Position numbers and translations under genes: made by a program. Under the pieces are notes generated by a model, which saw nothing but the letters and a program-made list of their open reading frames with translations, was not told the origin of the DNA and made no database searches. This document shows, one piece after another, positions 41,191 through 49,901 of a stretch of DNA of 64,000 nucleotides (position 1 is the first letter of the stretch; each line of letters starts with the position of its first letter). Origin of the DNA: Nitratireductor sp. (GTDB lineage Bacteria > Pseudomonadota > Alphaproteobacteria > Rhizobiales > Rhizobiaceae); the NCBI GenBank assembly GCA_020637805.1, contig JACKJU010000010.1, positions 62,001-126,000 of the forward strand, given 5' to 3'.

Positions 41191-41697
41191 CTATTTGCCC
41201 GCTTCCTTTTGATCATTCCCGTTCCCGCGCATGTCGAAGCGTTTCTCCATCTGGCGAAGTGCCGCCAGTGTAAGAATGCCGATCGCGCTGGCTACACAGG
41301 CGATGGCAAACATCCCCAATCCGCTTGCAAGCCCGATCGCTCCAGCAAGCCACATGCCCGCACCTGTCGTTATTCCCTTCACCTCACCATGGCGCAGAAT
41401 GATGAAGCCTGCTGCCAGGAAAGCCACCCCAGCAGTAATGGATTCCACCAGGCGCATCGGGTCGAACCGGATCTGGTCACCTGCGAAATGTCCTCCCATG
41501 CTCATTTCAAGAGAAATGATCGCAAAGCAGGCCGCCGAAACAGAAACGAGGATATGGGACCGCAAACCGGCAGCATGGTCGCGCCACTCACGTTCGAAAC
41601 CGATTATGCCGCCAAGAACTATCGCGGCAACGAACCTGAGTGCCAGCTCCATGAAAGGTATATGGGTGGCGAAGGCGGATTGAAGATAGTCGCTCAT
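41191..41697 (-). CDS. MgtC/SapB family membrane protein
   Basis: A 168-residue inner-membrane protein with the MgtC hallmarks: LRFVAAIVLGGIIGFEREWRDHAAGLRSH in the first segments, FLAAGFIILRHGEVKGITTGAGMWLAGAIGLASGLG further on. The large C-terminal ACT-like domain of virulence-type MgtC is missing, so this is the short SapB form. The family is tied to magnesium limitation and ATP synthase control, but the function of short forms is unclear. GGAGA precedes ATG 41697. Confidence 0.9.
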   Translation of the reverse strand: MSDYLQSAFATHIPFMELALRFVAAIVLGGIIGFEREWRDHAAGLRSHILVSVSAACFAIISLEMSMGGHFAGDQIRFDPMRLVESITAGVAFLAAGFIILRHGEVKGITTGAGMWLAGAIGLASGLGMFAIACVASAIGILTLAALRQMEKRFDMRGNGNDQKEAGK

Positions 41698-41815
41698 GCA
41701 TTCTCCTCGTGCATTTCGTCTCCAATGAACAACGACTCGCCGCGGGAATTGTTCACAGAAGGTTCCTTCCTGCAGATGCGGAGAAGGGGCGAGCCTCGTA
41801 TTTCGGGCTGAAGGT

Positions 41816-41844
41816 TTGAGTTTCGTGTTGCGCCGCACTATATT
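41816..41844 (+). promoter_or_regulatory. sigma-70-type promoter of the NAGGN operon
   Basis: TTGAGT (41816-41821) and TATATT (41839-41844) are separated by exactly 17 bases and point toward the amidotransferase gene. Transcription would begin near 41851, just before a hairpin at 41854-41875. Confidence 0.55.
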
Positions 41845-41853
41845 GGGGCCGAT

Positions 41854-41885
41854 GGCGCAGATACCGGTCTGCGCCGCATTTTTTT
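41854..41885 (+). promoter_or_regulatory. GC-rich hairpin plus T-run in the NAGGN leader
   Basis: GGCGCAGA (41854-41861) pairs with TCTGCGCC (41868-41875) around a six-base loop and is followed by GCA and a run of seven T. It looks like an intrinsic terminator but lies at the predicted 5' end of the leader, with no plus-strand gene to end. It could stabilise the mRNA 5' end or act in attenuation. Confidence 0.5.
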
Positions 41886-41926
41886 GCAGCTGGAGGTGCT
41901 GCAGAACAGGAAGGTGAAAAGGTTAT

Positions 41927-43702
41927 ATGTGTGGAATTGCCGGAGAAATCCGACTTGACGGAGGCTTCGCCGATGTTGCCGCCGTCTCACGAATGACAGA
42001 TGCACTCGCACCGCGAGGTCCCGATGGCGCCGGGGTAGTTTCCAGAGGAAATTATGCCTTTGGACACAGGCGGCTCAAGATCATCGATCTGTCCGAAAAG
42101 GCTGCCCAGCCGATGACCGATCCCGATCTGGGGATCACGCTGGTCTTCAATGGCTGCATCTACAATTATCCCGAACTCCGCAAGCAACTCGAGGACGAGG
42201 GCTACCGCTTCTTCTCCGACGGCGATACCGAGGTCATTCTCAAGGCCTGGCACAAATGGGGCGAGGCCTGTGTCGACCGTTTCCACGGCATGTTCGCGTT
42301 CGTACTGATCGAGAGAGACAGCGGGCGCGTGGCCATGGTTCGCGACCGGTTCGGGATCAAGCCGCTCTATCTGTCCCGCAAGGGTCAGCGCCTGCGCTTC
42401 GCATCCTCCTTGCCTGCCCTTCTGAAAGGCGGCGACGTCGATACCGGGATCGACCGGGATGCGCTTCATAACTACATGAGTTTCCATGCGGTGGTACCCG
42501 CGCCGCGCACTATCCTCAATGGCGTCCGCAAGCTTCCGGCCGCGACGATCCGCATCATCGAGCCGGACGGCAGCGAACGCGAGAACATCTACTGGCAGCC
42601 ATCCTATGAGCGCCGGGCCGAGGACAAGGACCTGACCCGCGAAGATTGGCGTGACCGGGTGCTCGAAGCCCTGCGCACCGCAGTTCGCCGCCGCATGGTG
42701 GCCGATGTGCCTGTCGGTGTGCTGCTTTCCGGCGGAGTCGATTCGAGTGTCATCGTTGGTCTGCTGCATGAGCAGGGCCAGAAGGATCTGATGACGTTTT
42801 CCATCGGATTTGAAGAAGCAAACGGCGAGAAGGGCGACGAGTTCGTCTATTCCGACCTGATCGCAGAGCGTTTCGGCACCGATCATCACAAGATATTCGT
42901 GCCTGGAACCGACATGATGCATCACCTGCCCGAGGCGATCTCGGCCATGTCGGAACCCATGGTCTCCTATGACAATATCGGCTTCTATCTACTTTCGCGC
43001 GAGGTTTCCAAGCACATCAAGGTCGTCCAGTCCGGCCAGGGTGCCGACGAGGTCTTCGGCGGTTATCACTGGTATCCTCCGCTCGCGAACTCGAACGACG
43101 TCGTGAGCGATTATGCCAGGGTATTCTTCGACCGCGATCACGAGAAAATGGGCACACATCTTGCCCCGAAATGGCTGTCCGGGCGGGATGCGAGCCGCGA
43201 ATTTGTCGCCAACCATCTGCTGATGCCCGATGCTGCCACGCCTGTGGACAGGGCGCTGCGTCTGGATTCGCAGATCATGTTGGTCGACGATCCTGTCAAG
43301 CGCGTCGACAACATGACCATGGCGTGGGGGCTGGAAGCGCGTGTGCCCTTCCTCGATCACGAACTGGTCGAACTCGCGGCGACCATTCCCCCCGAGTTCA
43401 AGCTTAACGAAGGCGGCAAGGGTGTGCTGAAAGATGCAGCCCGCCTGGTCGTGCCCTCCGAAGTAATCGACCGCAAGAAGGGCTACTTCCCGGTTCCGCA
43501 GCTCAAATACATCCAGGGCGAATTTCTCGGAATGGTCCGTGATGCACTGACTTCGCAGAAGGCGAAGGAGCGCGGGCTCTACCGGATGGAATATCTGGAT
43601 GCACTGTTCAGCGATCCCGCCGGCCACATAACACCGCTCAGGGGATCTGAACTCTGGCAAGTGGCACTTCTGGAAATGTGGCTTCAGAGCCACGATATCT
43701 GA
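41927..43702 (+). CDS. N-acetylglutaminylglutamine amidotransferase (asparagine synthetase-like)
   Basis: A 591-residue class II glutamine amidotransferase related to AsnB. Cys2 is the glutaminase nucleophile (MCGIAGEIR). The N-terminal domain has RGPDGAG and RRLKIIDL, and the C-terminal synthetase domain has the ATP-binding SGGVDSSVIVG near residue 269 and GQGADEVFGGYHWYP. In the osmolyte pathway it amidates N-acetylglutaminylglutamine to NAGGN. The identity rests on the two following genes, which complete the known three-gene system. Confidence 0.92.
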   Translation: MCGIAGEIRLDGGFADVAAVSRMTDALAPRGPDGAGVVSRGNYAFGHRRLKIIDLSEKAAQPMTDPDLGITLVFNGCIYNYPELRKQLEDEGYRFFSDGDTEVILKAWHKWGEACVDRFHGMFAFVLIERDSGRVAMVRDRFGIKPLYLSRKGQRLRFASSLPALLKGGDVDTGIDRDALHNYMSFHAVVPAPRTILNGVRKLPAATIRIIEPDGSERENIYWQPSYERRAEDKDLTREDWRDRVLEALRTAVRRRMVADVPVGVLLSGGVDSSVIVGLLHEQGQKDLMTFSIGFEEANGEKGDEFVYSDLIAERFGTDHHKIFVPGTDMMHHLPEAISAMSEPMVSYDNIGFYLLSREVSKHIKVVQSGQGADEVFGGYHWYPPLANSNDVVSDYARVFFDRDHEKMGTHLAPKWLSGRDASREFVANHLLMPDAATPVDRALRLDSQIMLVDDPVKRVDNMTMAWGLEARVPFLDHELVELAATIPPEFKLNEGGKGVLKDAARLVVPSEVIDRKKGYFPVPQLKYIQGEFLGMVRDALTSQKAKERGLYRMEYLDALFSDPAGHITPLRGSELWQVALLEMWLQSHDI

Positions 43703-43726
43703 CCGGCAAGGAGCGCGATAAGCGGC

Positions 43727-45520
43727 ATGGCCGAAAAAAGCGAACGTCCTGCGGCAAAGCAACCGGCGAAGGGAAAGGATTATTCCCATCGCCTCAAGCG
43801 CATGCGCGATCACGGATTGAAGCCGCTCATCAACAGCGGTGAAGAGGGTGGCGATGGCCCCAAGGCCGATTTCGTGCTCGACTGCGGATGGGGAAAGCTC
43901 ATTTTCGGTCAGACCTTCGAAGGGCCGCCCGACAAATTCGTCGCAGCCCTGCGCGAGGAACAGCCCTACCGGCGCGACATCGCCATCTACATCCGCAATC
44001 CGCATGTAGTGCTGGCCGCAGCACCACAGGAACTGTTTCTCGACCCGTCGCACACGTTCCGGCTCGATCTTGCGGCCTACAGACCTTCGAAACGGCAGCC
44101 GCGTGGCTTCTTCGTGCGCCGGCTTACCTCTCGCAGCGACGCAGGCGAGATCAACCGGATATATGCCGCGCGTGGCATGGTCAGCGTTGCGCCCGATTTC
44201 TTCTGGGAGCGCCGCGATGCCCGCTCGATAACCTATTTCGTTGCCGAGGACGATCAGACCGGAGATATCCTTGGAACAGTCACCGGTGTGGACCACACGA
44301 GGGCCTTCAACGATCCCGAGCGCGGTTCGTCGCTATGGTGCCTCGCTGTCGATCCCCAGGCACGCCATCCAGGCGTTGGCGAGGCTCTGACCCGCCGTCT
44401 GGCGGAATACTTCGCTGCTCGTGGTGCCGCATTCATGGACTTGTCGGTACTGCACGATAACGAACAGGCGATCAGCCTTTACGAGAAGCTGGGTTTCAGG
44501 CGTGTTCCCTTCTTCAACGTCAAGCGCAAGAACTCGATCAATGAAACGCTTTTCACCGGAAACCAAACCGATGACCGGCTCAATCCCTATGCCAGGATCA
44601 TCGTCCGCGAAGCACGCCGCCGTGGCATTCACGTCGAGGTCACCGATGCGGAAGGCGGATTCTTCAGGCTTTCCCATGGCGGTAGATCGATCCATTGCCG
44701 TGAAAGCTTGTCCGAGCTGACTTCTGCGGTAGCCATGTCGATCTGTGACGACAAGTCGGTGACCCGGCGTTTCGTGTCAGAGGCAGGCGTCAAGGTGCCT
44801 GAACAGATTTCCGGCGACAGCGGCCGTGCGCGCATCGCGGAATTCCTGTCGCAATATCCGGAAGTGGTGGTCAAGCCCGCGCGCGGTGAACAGGGCCGGG
44901 GAATATCGGTCGGCCTGTCCGATCCTCTCGAGATCGAGACGGCGATTGCGGAAGCGCGCGAAGTCTGCAATTCCGTCCTGATCGAGGAATGTGTCAGCGG
45001 TCTGGACCTGAGGGTTGTCGTCATCAATTACGAGGTTGTTGCGGCAGCGATACGAAAGCCTCCAATCATCGTTGGCGACGGCGTCAGCGATGTCGCCCGC
45101 CTCATCGAGGCGCAAAGCAGACGCAGGGAGGCCGCCACAGGTGGCGAATCGAGCATACCGGTGGATGCCGAGACCCTGCGCACCATTGCCCGCAAGGGTC
45201 ACGATCTCAAATCCGTTCTTGACGCAGGCGAGGAATTGCAGGTTCGCAAGACTGCAAACCTGCACACCGGCGGCACGATCCACGACGTAACCGCAACACT
45301 CCATCCCGATCTTGCAGAGGCGGCGGTCAACGCCGCACGCGCGATCTCGATACCGGTTGCCGGCATCGACCTGATGGTTGAAGCCGCGGACCAGCCGCAC
45401 TATCGTTTCATCGAATGCAATGAGCGGCCGGGCCTCGCCAATCACGAGCCGCAGCCAACTGCGGAAAAGTTTGTCGATCTTCTGTTTCCGCTCTCCAAGC
45501 CGGTGGACTCAAGAGACTGA
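43727..45520 (+). CDS. N-acetylglutaminylglutamine synthetase (GNAT + ATP-grasp)
   Basis: A 597-residue fusion. Residues about 125-280 are a GNAT acetyltransferase (LWCLAVDPQARHPGVGEALTRRLAEYF, NEQAISLYEKLGFRR). Residues about 290-590 are an ATP-grasp ligase (VVVKPARGEQGRGISVGL, FIECNERPGLANHE). The layout fits one enzyme that acetylates glutamine and joins a second glutamine, as known for the osmoprotectant NAGGN. It lies 24 bases after the amidotransferase and 36 before the M42 peptidase. The first 20 residues are lysine-rich. Confidence 0.93.
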   Translation: MAEKSERPAAKQPAKGKDYSHRLKRMRDHGLKPLINSGEEGGDGPKADFVLDCGWGKLIFGQTFEGPPDKFVAALREEQPYRRDIAIYIRNPHVVLAAAPQELFLDPSHTFRLDLAAYRPSKRQPRGFFVRRLTSRSDAGEINRIYAARGMVSVAPDFFWERRDARSITYFVAEDDQTGDILGTVTGVDHTRAFNDPERGSSLWCLAVDPQARHPGVGEALTRRLAEYFAARGAAFMDLSVLHDNEQAISLYEKLGFRRVPFFNVKRKNSINETLFTGNQTDDRLNPYARIIVREARRRGIHVEVTDAEGGFFRLSHGGRSIHCRESLSELTSAVAMSICDDKSVTRRFVSEAGVKVPEQISGDSGRARIAEFLSQYPEVVVKPARGEQGRGISVGLSDPLEIETAIAEAREVCNSVLIEECVSGLDLRVVVINYEVVAAAIRKPPIIVGDGVSDVARLIEAQSRRREAATGGESSIPVDAETLRTIARKGHDLKSVLDAGEELQVRKTANLHTGGTIHDVTATLHPDLAEAAVNAARAISIPVAGIDLMVEAADQPHYRFIECNERPGLANHEPQPTAEKFVDLLFPLSKPVDSRD

Positions 45521-45556
45521 ACCCCACCGTTCAAATCGCTTCAACAAAGAGAATTC

Positions 45557-46726
45557 ATGGTACGCCTCAACATTGATCACGACTATCTGACCGACATTCT
45601 GCAGAAGCTTCTGGAAACGCCCAGTCCGACCGGCTTCACGGATACGATTGTCCGGCTGGTCTCGAAGGAATTGATCAATCTCGGCCTGGAGGTCGAACTG
45701 ACCCGGCGCGGTGCCATCCGCGCCATTCGCAAGGGCGAACGCAGTGACGGCGCGCGGGCAATTGTCACCCACCTGGACACGCTTGGGGCGCAGGTCAAGT
45801 TCATCAAGGACAATGGCCGGCTGTCCCTGGTGCCTATCGGAACATGGTCGGCACGCTTTGCCGAGGGCGCGCGCGTGCGCATCTTCTCCGGCAAGGGCAC
45901 ATACCGCGGCACGATCCTGCCCTTGAAGGCCTCGGGCCACGCCTACAATGATGAAATCGACACGCTGCCGGTGGGCTGGGACTACGTCGAACTGCGCGTC
46001 GACGCGCTGGCACGCGGACCCGAGGACATGGAGAAACTGGGGATCGAGATCGGTGACATCGTCGCGGTCGAGCCGCAGCCGGAATTCCTCGAAAACGGTT
46101 TCATCGTCTCACGCCATCTTGACAACAAGGCAGGCGTTGCGGTGGCACTTGCCGCGCTGAAGGCCATGCAGAACCAGAAGGCCGAAACGCCCGTCGACAT
46201 CCACTTCCTGTTCACGATCGCAGAGGAGGTGGGGGTAGGAGCGGCTTCCATACTCAAGCCGGAAGTCGCCTCCATGATAGCGGTCGATAACGGCACCACG
46301 GCGCCGGGCCAGAACTCCGATGAGTTCGGGGTCACCATTGCCATGGCCGACCAGACTGGCCCCTTCGACTACCATCTGACAAAGAAGCTGGTCGAGCTGT
46401 GCCAGAAGAACGATATTCGCTACCAGAAGGATGTCTTCCGCTATTACCGGTCGGATTCGGCAAGCGCTATCGAGGCCGGCGCGGATGTTCGAACCGCGTT
46501 GGTGACATTCGGTGTGGATGCTTCGCACGGCTATGAACGCATCCATCTCCACGCCCTGCGCTCGCTGGCCGAACTCGTGACCGCCTATGTCACAAGCAAT
46601 GTCCGCATCAAGCGCGATTTCAACGAAACAGCCGAACTGAAGGGCTTCACCCGCCAGGATACAGGTTCCGCGGAGCAGGCACTTTCAGCCGATGTGGAAA
46701 ACGAGAAGCTCGGCCCTCAGGCCTGA
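45557..46726 (+). CDS. M42-family peptidase of the NAGGN osmoprotectant system
   Basis: A 389-residue co-catalytic metallopeptidase of the M42 (glutamyl aminopeptidase) family. Visible metal and catalytic residues are His in VTHLDTLG, Asp in RHLDNKAGVAVAL, Glu pair in FTIAEEVGVGA and Asp in AVDNGTTAPG. It is probably used to break down or recycle the osmolyte when salinity falls, though its exact substrate is not established. It is the last gene of the operon. Confidence 0.92.
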   Translation: MVRLNIDHDYLTDILQKLLETPSPTGFTDTIVRLVSKELINLGLEVELTRRGAIRAIRKGERSDGARAIVTHLDTLGAQVKFIKDNGRLSLVPIGTWSARFAEGARVRIFSGKGTYRGTILPLKASGHAYNDEIDTLPVGWDYVELRVDALARGPEDMEKLGIEIGDIVAVEPQPEFLENGFIVSRHLDNKAGVAVALAALKAMQNQKAETPVDIHFLFTIAEEVGVGAASILKPEVASMIAVDNGTTAPGQNSDEFGVTIAMADQTGPFDYHLTKKLVELCQKNDIRYQKDVFRYYRSDSASAIEAGADVRTALVTFGVDASHGYERIHLHALRSLAELVTAYVTSNVRIKRDFNETAELKGFTRQDTGSAEQALSADVENEKLGPQA

Positions 46727-47044
46727 GCACCCTTCCGATTGCGGTCCTTGCAATCGAAACAGCGGGCCGGAATTCCGCTGATCGCTCCCGACGAGGGAAG
46801 CGCAACAAACGGTCTGCAGAATTTCCCGTTATGGCTATGGAATTGACGGAAACGGCAGCGTAACGTTGCTTTGCGAACGCAATTTCGATTTTGAGGGAAA
46901 CGGAGAAATCGAAATGCATGAAGGAGTTCAGTTGTCTGCCGAAACAAGTCGTTTGCACCTGAAGGTGAAACGATCTAGCCCGTTGCGGGCGGTTTGAAAT
47001 CCGTATTGGATCTCCAGGAAATTTTGCAATGCCGGGATGCACTC
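46727..47044 (+). other. intergenic region before the second glutamine-synthetase-like gene
   Basis: 318 bases. A short stem (CGATTGC 46736-46742 with GCAATCG 46750-46756) follows the peptidase stop but lacks a T-run. A 27-codon frame opens at ATG 46914 with GGAG eight bases upstream (MHEGVQLSAETS..., ending 46997) and might be a leader peptide; there is no other support for it. No convincing promoter was found by eye. Confidence 0.4.
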
Positions 47045-48409
47045 ATGAGTGAGAAATATACCTTTGAGAAGTTGAAGCAGCAGGTTCAGGACGGCCAAAT
47101 CGACACCGTGCTGGTGACGATGATCGATATGCAGGGCCGCCTGATGGGCAAGCGCTTTCATGCGGAAGCTTTCCTGGAAGGAGGCTTCGAGGAAACCCAT
47201 TGCTGCAACTACCTTCTGGCGACCGATCTCGAAATGGCCACCCCCGACGGCTATGTTTCGACGAGCTGGGAACGGGGCTATGGCGACTACGTGATGAAGC
47301 CGGATCTCGAAACGCTGCGGCCCGTGCCCTGGCTCGATGGCACGGCGATGGTTCTGTGCGACATCCTGGATCACCATAGCCACGAGGCTGTTCCACATGC
47401 GCCGCGCGCCATCCTCAAGAAGCAGGTGGAGCGCGCTGCGGCAATGGGACTTTCCCCTGTCATGGCAACCGAACTCGAATTCTTCCTCTTCGACGGCACC
47501 CACGACCAGATAGCCCGTAACGGTTTCAGGAACCTGCAGACGATTTCGAATTACAATGAGGACTACCACATCTTCCAGACCACCAAGGAAGAAGGTGTCA
47601 TGCGCCCGGTCCGCAATCATTTGCGCGCTATGGGCATACCCATCGAAGGCTCCAAGGGCGAAGCCGAGGCTGGCCAGGAAGAACTCAACATTCGCTACGC
47701 CGATGCACTGGCCTGCGCTGACAACCACACGATTGCCAAGCATGCCGTAAAGGAGATTGCCCACCTCAACGGATATGCAGCAACCTTCCTGCCGAAATGG
47801 CACCATGACCGCGTTGGCAGCGCCTCCCATGTGCACCAGTCGCTCTGGAAGGAAGGCGCAAATGCATTCTTCGATTCCGGCCGTGACCTGGGCAAGTCTG
47901 CGCTGATGGATCACTACATGGCCGGGCTCATCGCCTATGCGCCTGAATATACCTGTTTCATGGCCCCCTACATCAACAGCTACAAGCGGTTCGCCAAGGG
48001 CACCTTCGCCCCCACGCAGACGGTTTGGTCGGTGGACAACCGCACGGCTTCCTTCCGCCTTTGCGGCGAAGGGACAAAGGCGATCAGGGTAGAATGCCGC
48101 ATTCCCGGCGCCGACATGAATCCCTATCTTGCACAGGCGGCAATGCTGGCGGCAGGTCTGGCGGGGATCGAGCATGAACTGCCGCTCCCGCCTGCACTTT
48201 CCGGCAATGCCTATTCGGACGATGACACCAACCACATTCCAAGAACCCTTCGGGATGCCCGCGAGGCGATGATGGCTTCGAGAATGCTCCGTGATGCGAT
48301 GGGTGATGACGTGATCGATCACTACGCCCGCGCAGCAGAATGGGAGATCGAGGAATTCAATCGGGTCGTCACCGATTACGAGATTGCTCGCGGCTTCGAA
48401 CGCGCCTAG
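47045..48409 (+). CDS. glutamine synthetase-family ligase (gamma-glutamylamide synthetase-like)
   Basis: A 454-residue glutamine-synthetase-family enzyme: VTMIDMQGRLMGKRFHAEAF near the start, ATELEFFLFDG with metal-ligand glutamates, QEELNIRYADAL, SASHVHQSLW and NRTASFRLCGEG. With the aldehyde dehydrogenase and iron alcohol dehydrogenase just downstream it resembles systems where an amino alcohol or amine is first joined to glutamate and then oxidised (compare IpuC for isopropylamine and GlnA4 for ethanolamine). The substrate is not known. The ribosome site before ATG 47045 is weak; a TTG start at 46994 adds 17 residues. Confidence 0.85.
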   Translation: MSEKYTFEKLKQQVQDGQIDTVLVTMIDMQGRLMGKRFHAEAFLEGGFEETHCCNYLLATDLEMATPDGYVSTSWERGYGDYVMKPDLETLRPVPWLDGTAMVLCDILDHHSHEAVPHAPRAILKKQVERAAAMGLSPVMATELEFFLFDGTHDQIARNGFRNLQTISNYNEDYHIFQTTKEEGVMRPVRNHLRAMGIPIEGSKGEAEAGQEELNIRYADALACADNHTIAKHAVKEIAHLNGYAATFLPKWHHDRVGSASHVHQSLWKEGANAFFDSGRDLGKSALMDHYMAGLIAYAPEYTCFMAPYINSYKRFAKGTFAPTQTVWSVDNRTASFRLCGEGTKAIRVECRIPGADMNPYLAQAAMLAAGLAGIEHELPLPPALSGNAYSDDDTNHIPRTLRDAREAMMASRMLRDAMGDDVIDHYARAAEWEIEEFNRVVTDYEIARGFERA

Positions 48410-48520
48410 GGCACGTTTCGATTCGGCGGGAGCGGACAACCGGAACACGCGAGTGAATTCGGTGATTTGCGGATACCACCCACGTAGACCGGCAGTCACG
48501 TGGTCCAACCGAGGCAGGAC

Positions 48521-49900
48521 ATGACACAGACAGTAAAATGCATATCTCCCATTGACGGTTCGGTCTTTGCGGAGCGGGATCTGATGACGGCTGAAGAAGC
48601 CGGAGAGGCGATAGCGAGGGCACGTGCCGCGCAGGAGGACTGGGCAGCCGTTCCACTCGAGGAACGTATCAAGCTGGTGCTTGCCGGCGTCGCCGCTGTT
48701 GGCGCGATGAACGACGAGATCGTTCCCGAGCTAGCACACATGATGGGCCGGCCCGTGCGCTATGGCGGCGAGTTTCGCGGATTCAACGAGCGCTCCCACT
48801 ACATGGCGCAGATAGCCAAAGAAGCGCTTGCAGATATCGAGATATCCGACGACGAACAGTTCCGCCGCTACATCAAGCGCATCCCCCATGGGGTGGTGAT
48901 GGTGATCGCACCCTGGAACTATCCCTACATGACGGCGATCAACACCGTGGCGCCTGCTCTGATGGCCGGAAACACGGTGGTATTGAAGCATGCTTCCCAG
49001 ACGCTTCTGGTCGGCGAGCGGATGGCAAGGGCGTTCCACTCTGCGGGCGTACCGGAGGATGTTTTCCAGAACCTCTTCCTCTCCCATGACACCACGAGCG
49101 AACTGATCGCCGGCAATGCCTTCGACTTCATCAATTTCACCGGCTCCGTGGCGGCGGGAAAGGCAATCGAGATCGCGGCAGCTGGAACCTTCACGGGGGT
49201 TGCCACAGAGCTGGGCGGCAAGGATCCCGGTTACGTGATGGAGGATGCGGACCTCGATGCTGCGGTCGAGACGCTTGTCGACGCGGCCATGTACAATTCG
49301 GGACAGTGCTGCTGTGGAATCGAGCGCATCTACGTTCATGAAAGCCTGTTCGACAGCTTCGTCGAGAAGGCAGTGGCTACCGTGCGGGGCTACAAGCTTG
49401 GCAATCCGCTCGACCCTGAAACAACCATCGGCCCAATGGCGCATGTGCGATTTGCGCGGGAAGTGCGCGAGCAGATTGCAGAGGCGGTTGCCGCCGGTGC
49501 CGTTGCCCATATCGAGACCTTCCCCGGAGACGATGGCGGCGCCTATCTCACTCCGCAAATCCTCACAAATGTCGATCACGGCATGAAGGTCATGCGCGAG
49601 GAGAGCTTCGGTCCGGTGGTCGGCATCATGCCCGTCCGCAATGACGAGGAAGCGATTGCGCTCATGAATGATAGCCAGTACGGCCTGACCGCCAGCCTCT
49701 GGACGAAAGACGTGGAGCGGGCGGCACGCGTAGGCGACCGTATCGAAACCGGAACGGTCTTCATGAACCGTGCCGATTATCTGGATCCGGCGCTGTGCTG
49801 GACCGGCTGCAAGAATACTGGGCGCGGGGGTGGTCTGTCCGTCATCGGCTTCCACAACCTGACCCGTCCGAAATCCTATCATCTGAAAAAGAAGAACTGA
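48521..49900 (+). CDS. NAD(P)-dependent aldehyde dehydrogenase
   Basis: A 459-residue aldehyde dehydrogenase with VIAPWNYPYMTAINTVAPAL (cofactor region), ELGGKDPGYVMEDAD (catalytic Glu) and NSGQCCCGIERIYVHE (catalytic Cys within the Cys triplet). It probably oxidises the aldehyde made by the alcohol dehydrogenase encoded immediately downstream, one base away. ATG 48521 is preceded by GAGGCAGGA. It lies 111 bases after the glutamine-synthetase-like ligase. Confidence 0.9.
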   Translation: MTQTVKCISPIDGSVFAERDLMTAEEAGEAIARARAAQEDWAAVPLEERIKLVLAGVAAVGAMNDEIVPELAHMMGRPVRYGGEFRGFNERSHYMAQIAKEALADIEISDDEQFRRYIKRIPHGVVMVIAPWNYPYMTAINTVAPALMAGNTVVLKHASQTLLVGERMARAFHSAGVPEDVFQNLFLSHDTTSELIAGNAFDFINFTGSVAAGKAIEIAAAGTFTGVATELGGKDPGYVMEDADLDAAVETLVDAAMYNSGQCCCGIERIYVHESLFDSFVEKAVATVRGYKLGNPLDPETTIGPMAHVRFAREVREQIAEAVAAGAVAHIETFPGDDGGAYLTPQILTNVDHGMKVMREESFGPVVGIMPVRNDEEAIALMNDSQYGLTASLWTKDVERAARVGDRIETGTVFMNRADYLDPALCWTGCKNTGRGGGLSVIGFHNLTRPKSYHLKKKN

Positions 49901-49901
49901 C

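Noticed and set aside
42989..44296. A 435-codon minus-strand frame
   Set aside because: It crosses the junction of the two NAGGN genes on the opposite strand and has no protein-like features.
46717..46947. A 76-residue minus-strand frame with a CFDC motif after the M42 gene
   Set aside because: The CxxC is suggestive of a small zinc protein, but there is no ribosome site, the N-terminal half is not protein-like, and it overlaps the end of the M42 gene. Kept out for lack of support.
46914..46997. A 27-codon frame with a ribosome site before the second glutamine-synthetase-like gene
   Set aside because: The ribosome site is fair, but nothing else supports translation; mentioned only in the intergenic entry.
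46928..48508. A 526-codon minus-strand frame
   Set aside because: It is antisense to the glutamine-synthetase-like gene, which has full family motifs. The antisense product has no domain or ribosome site.
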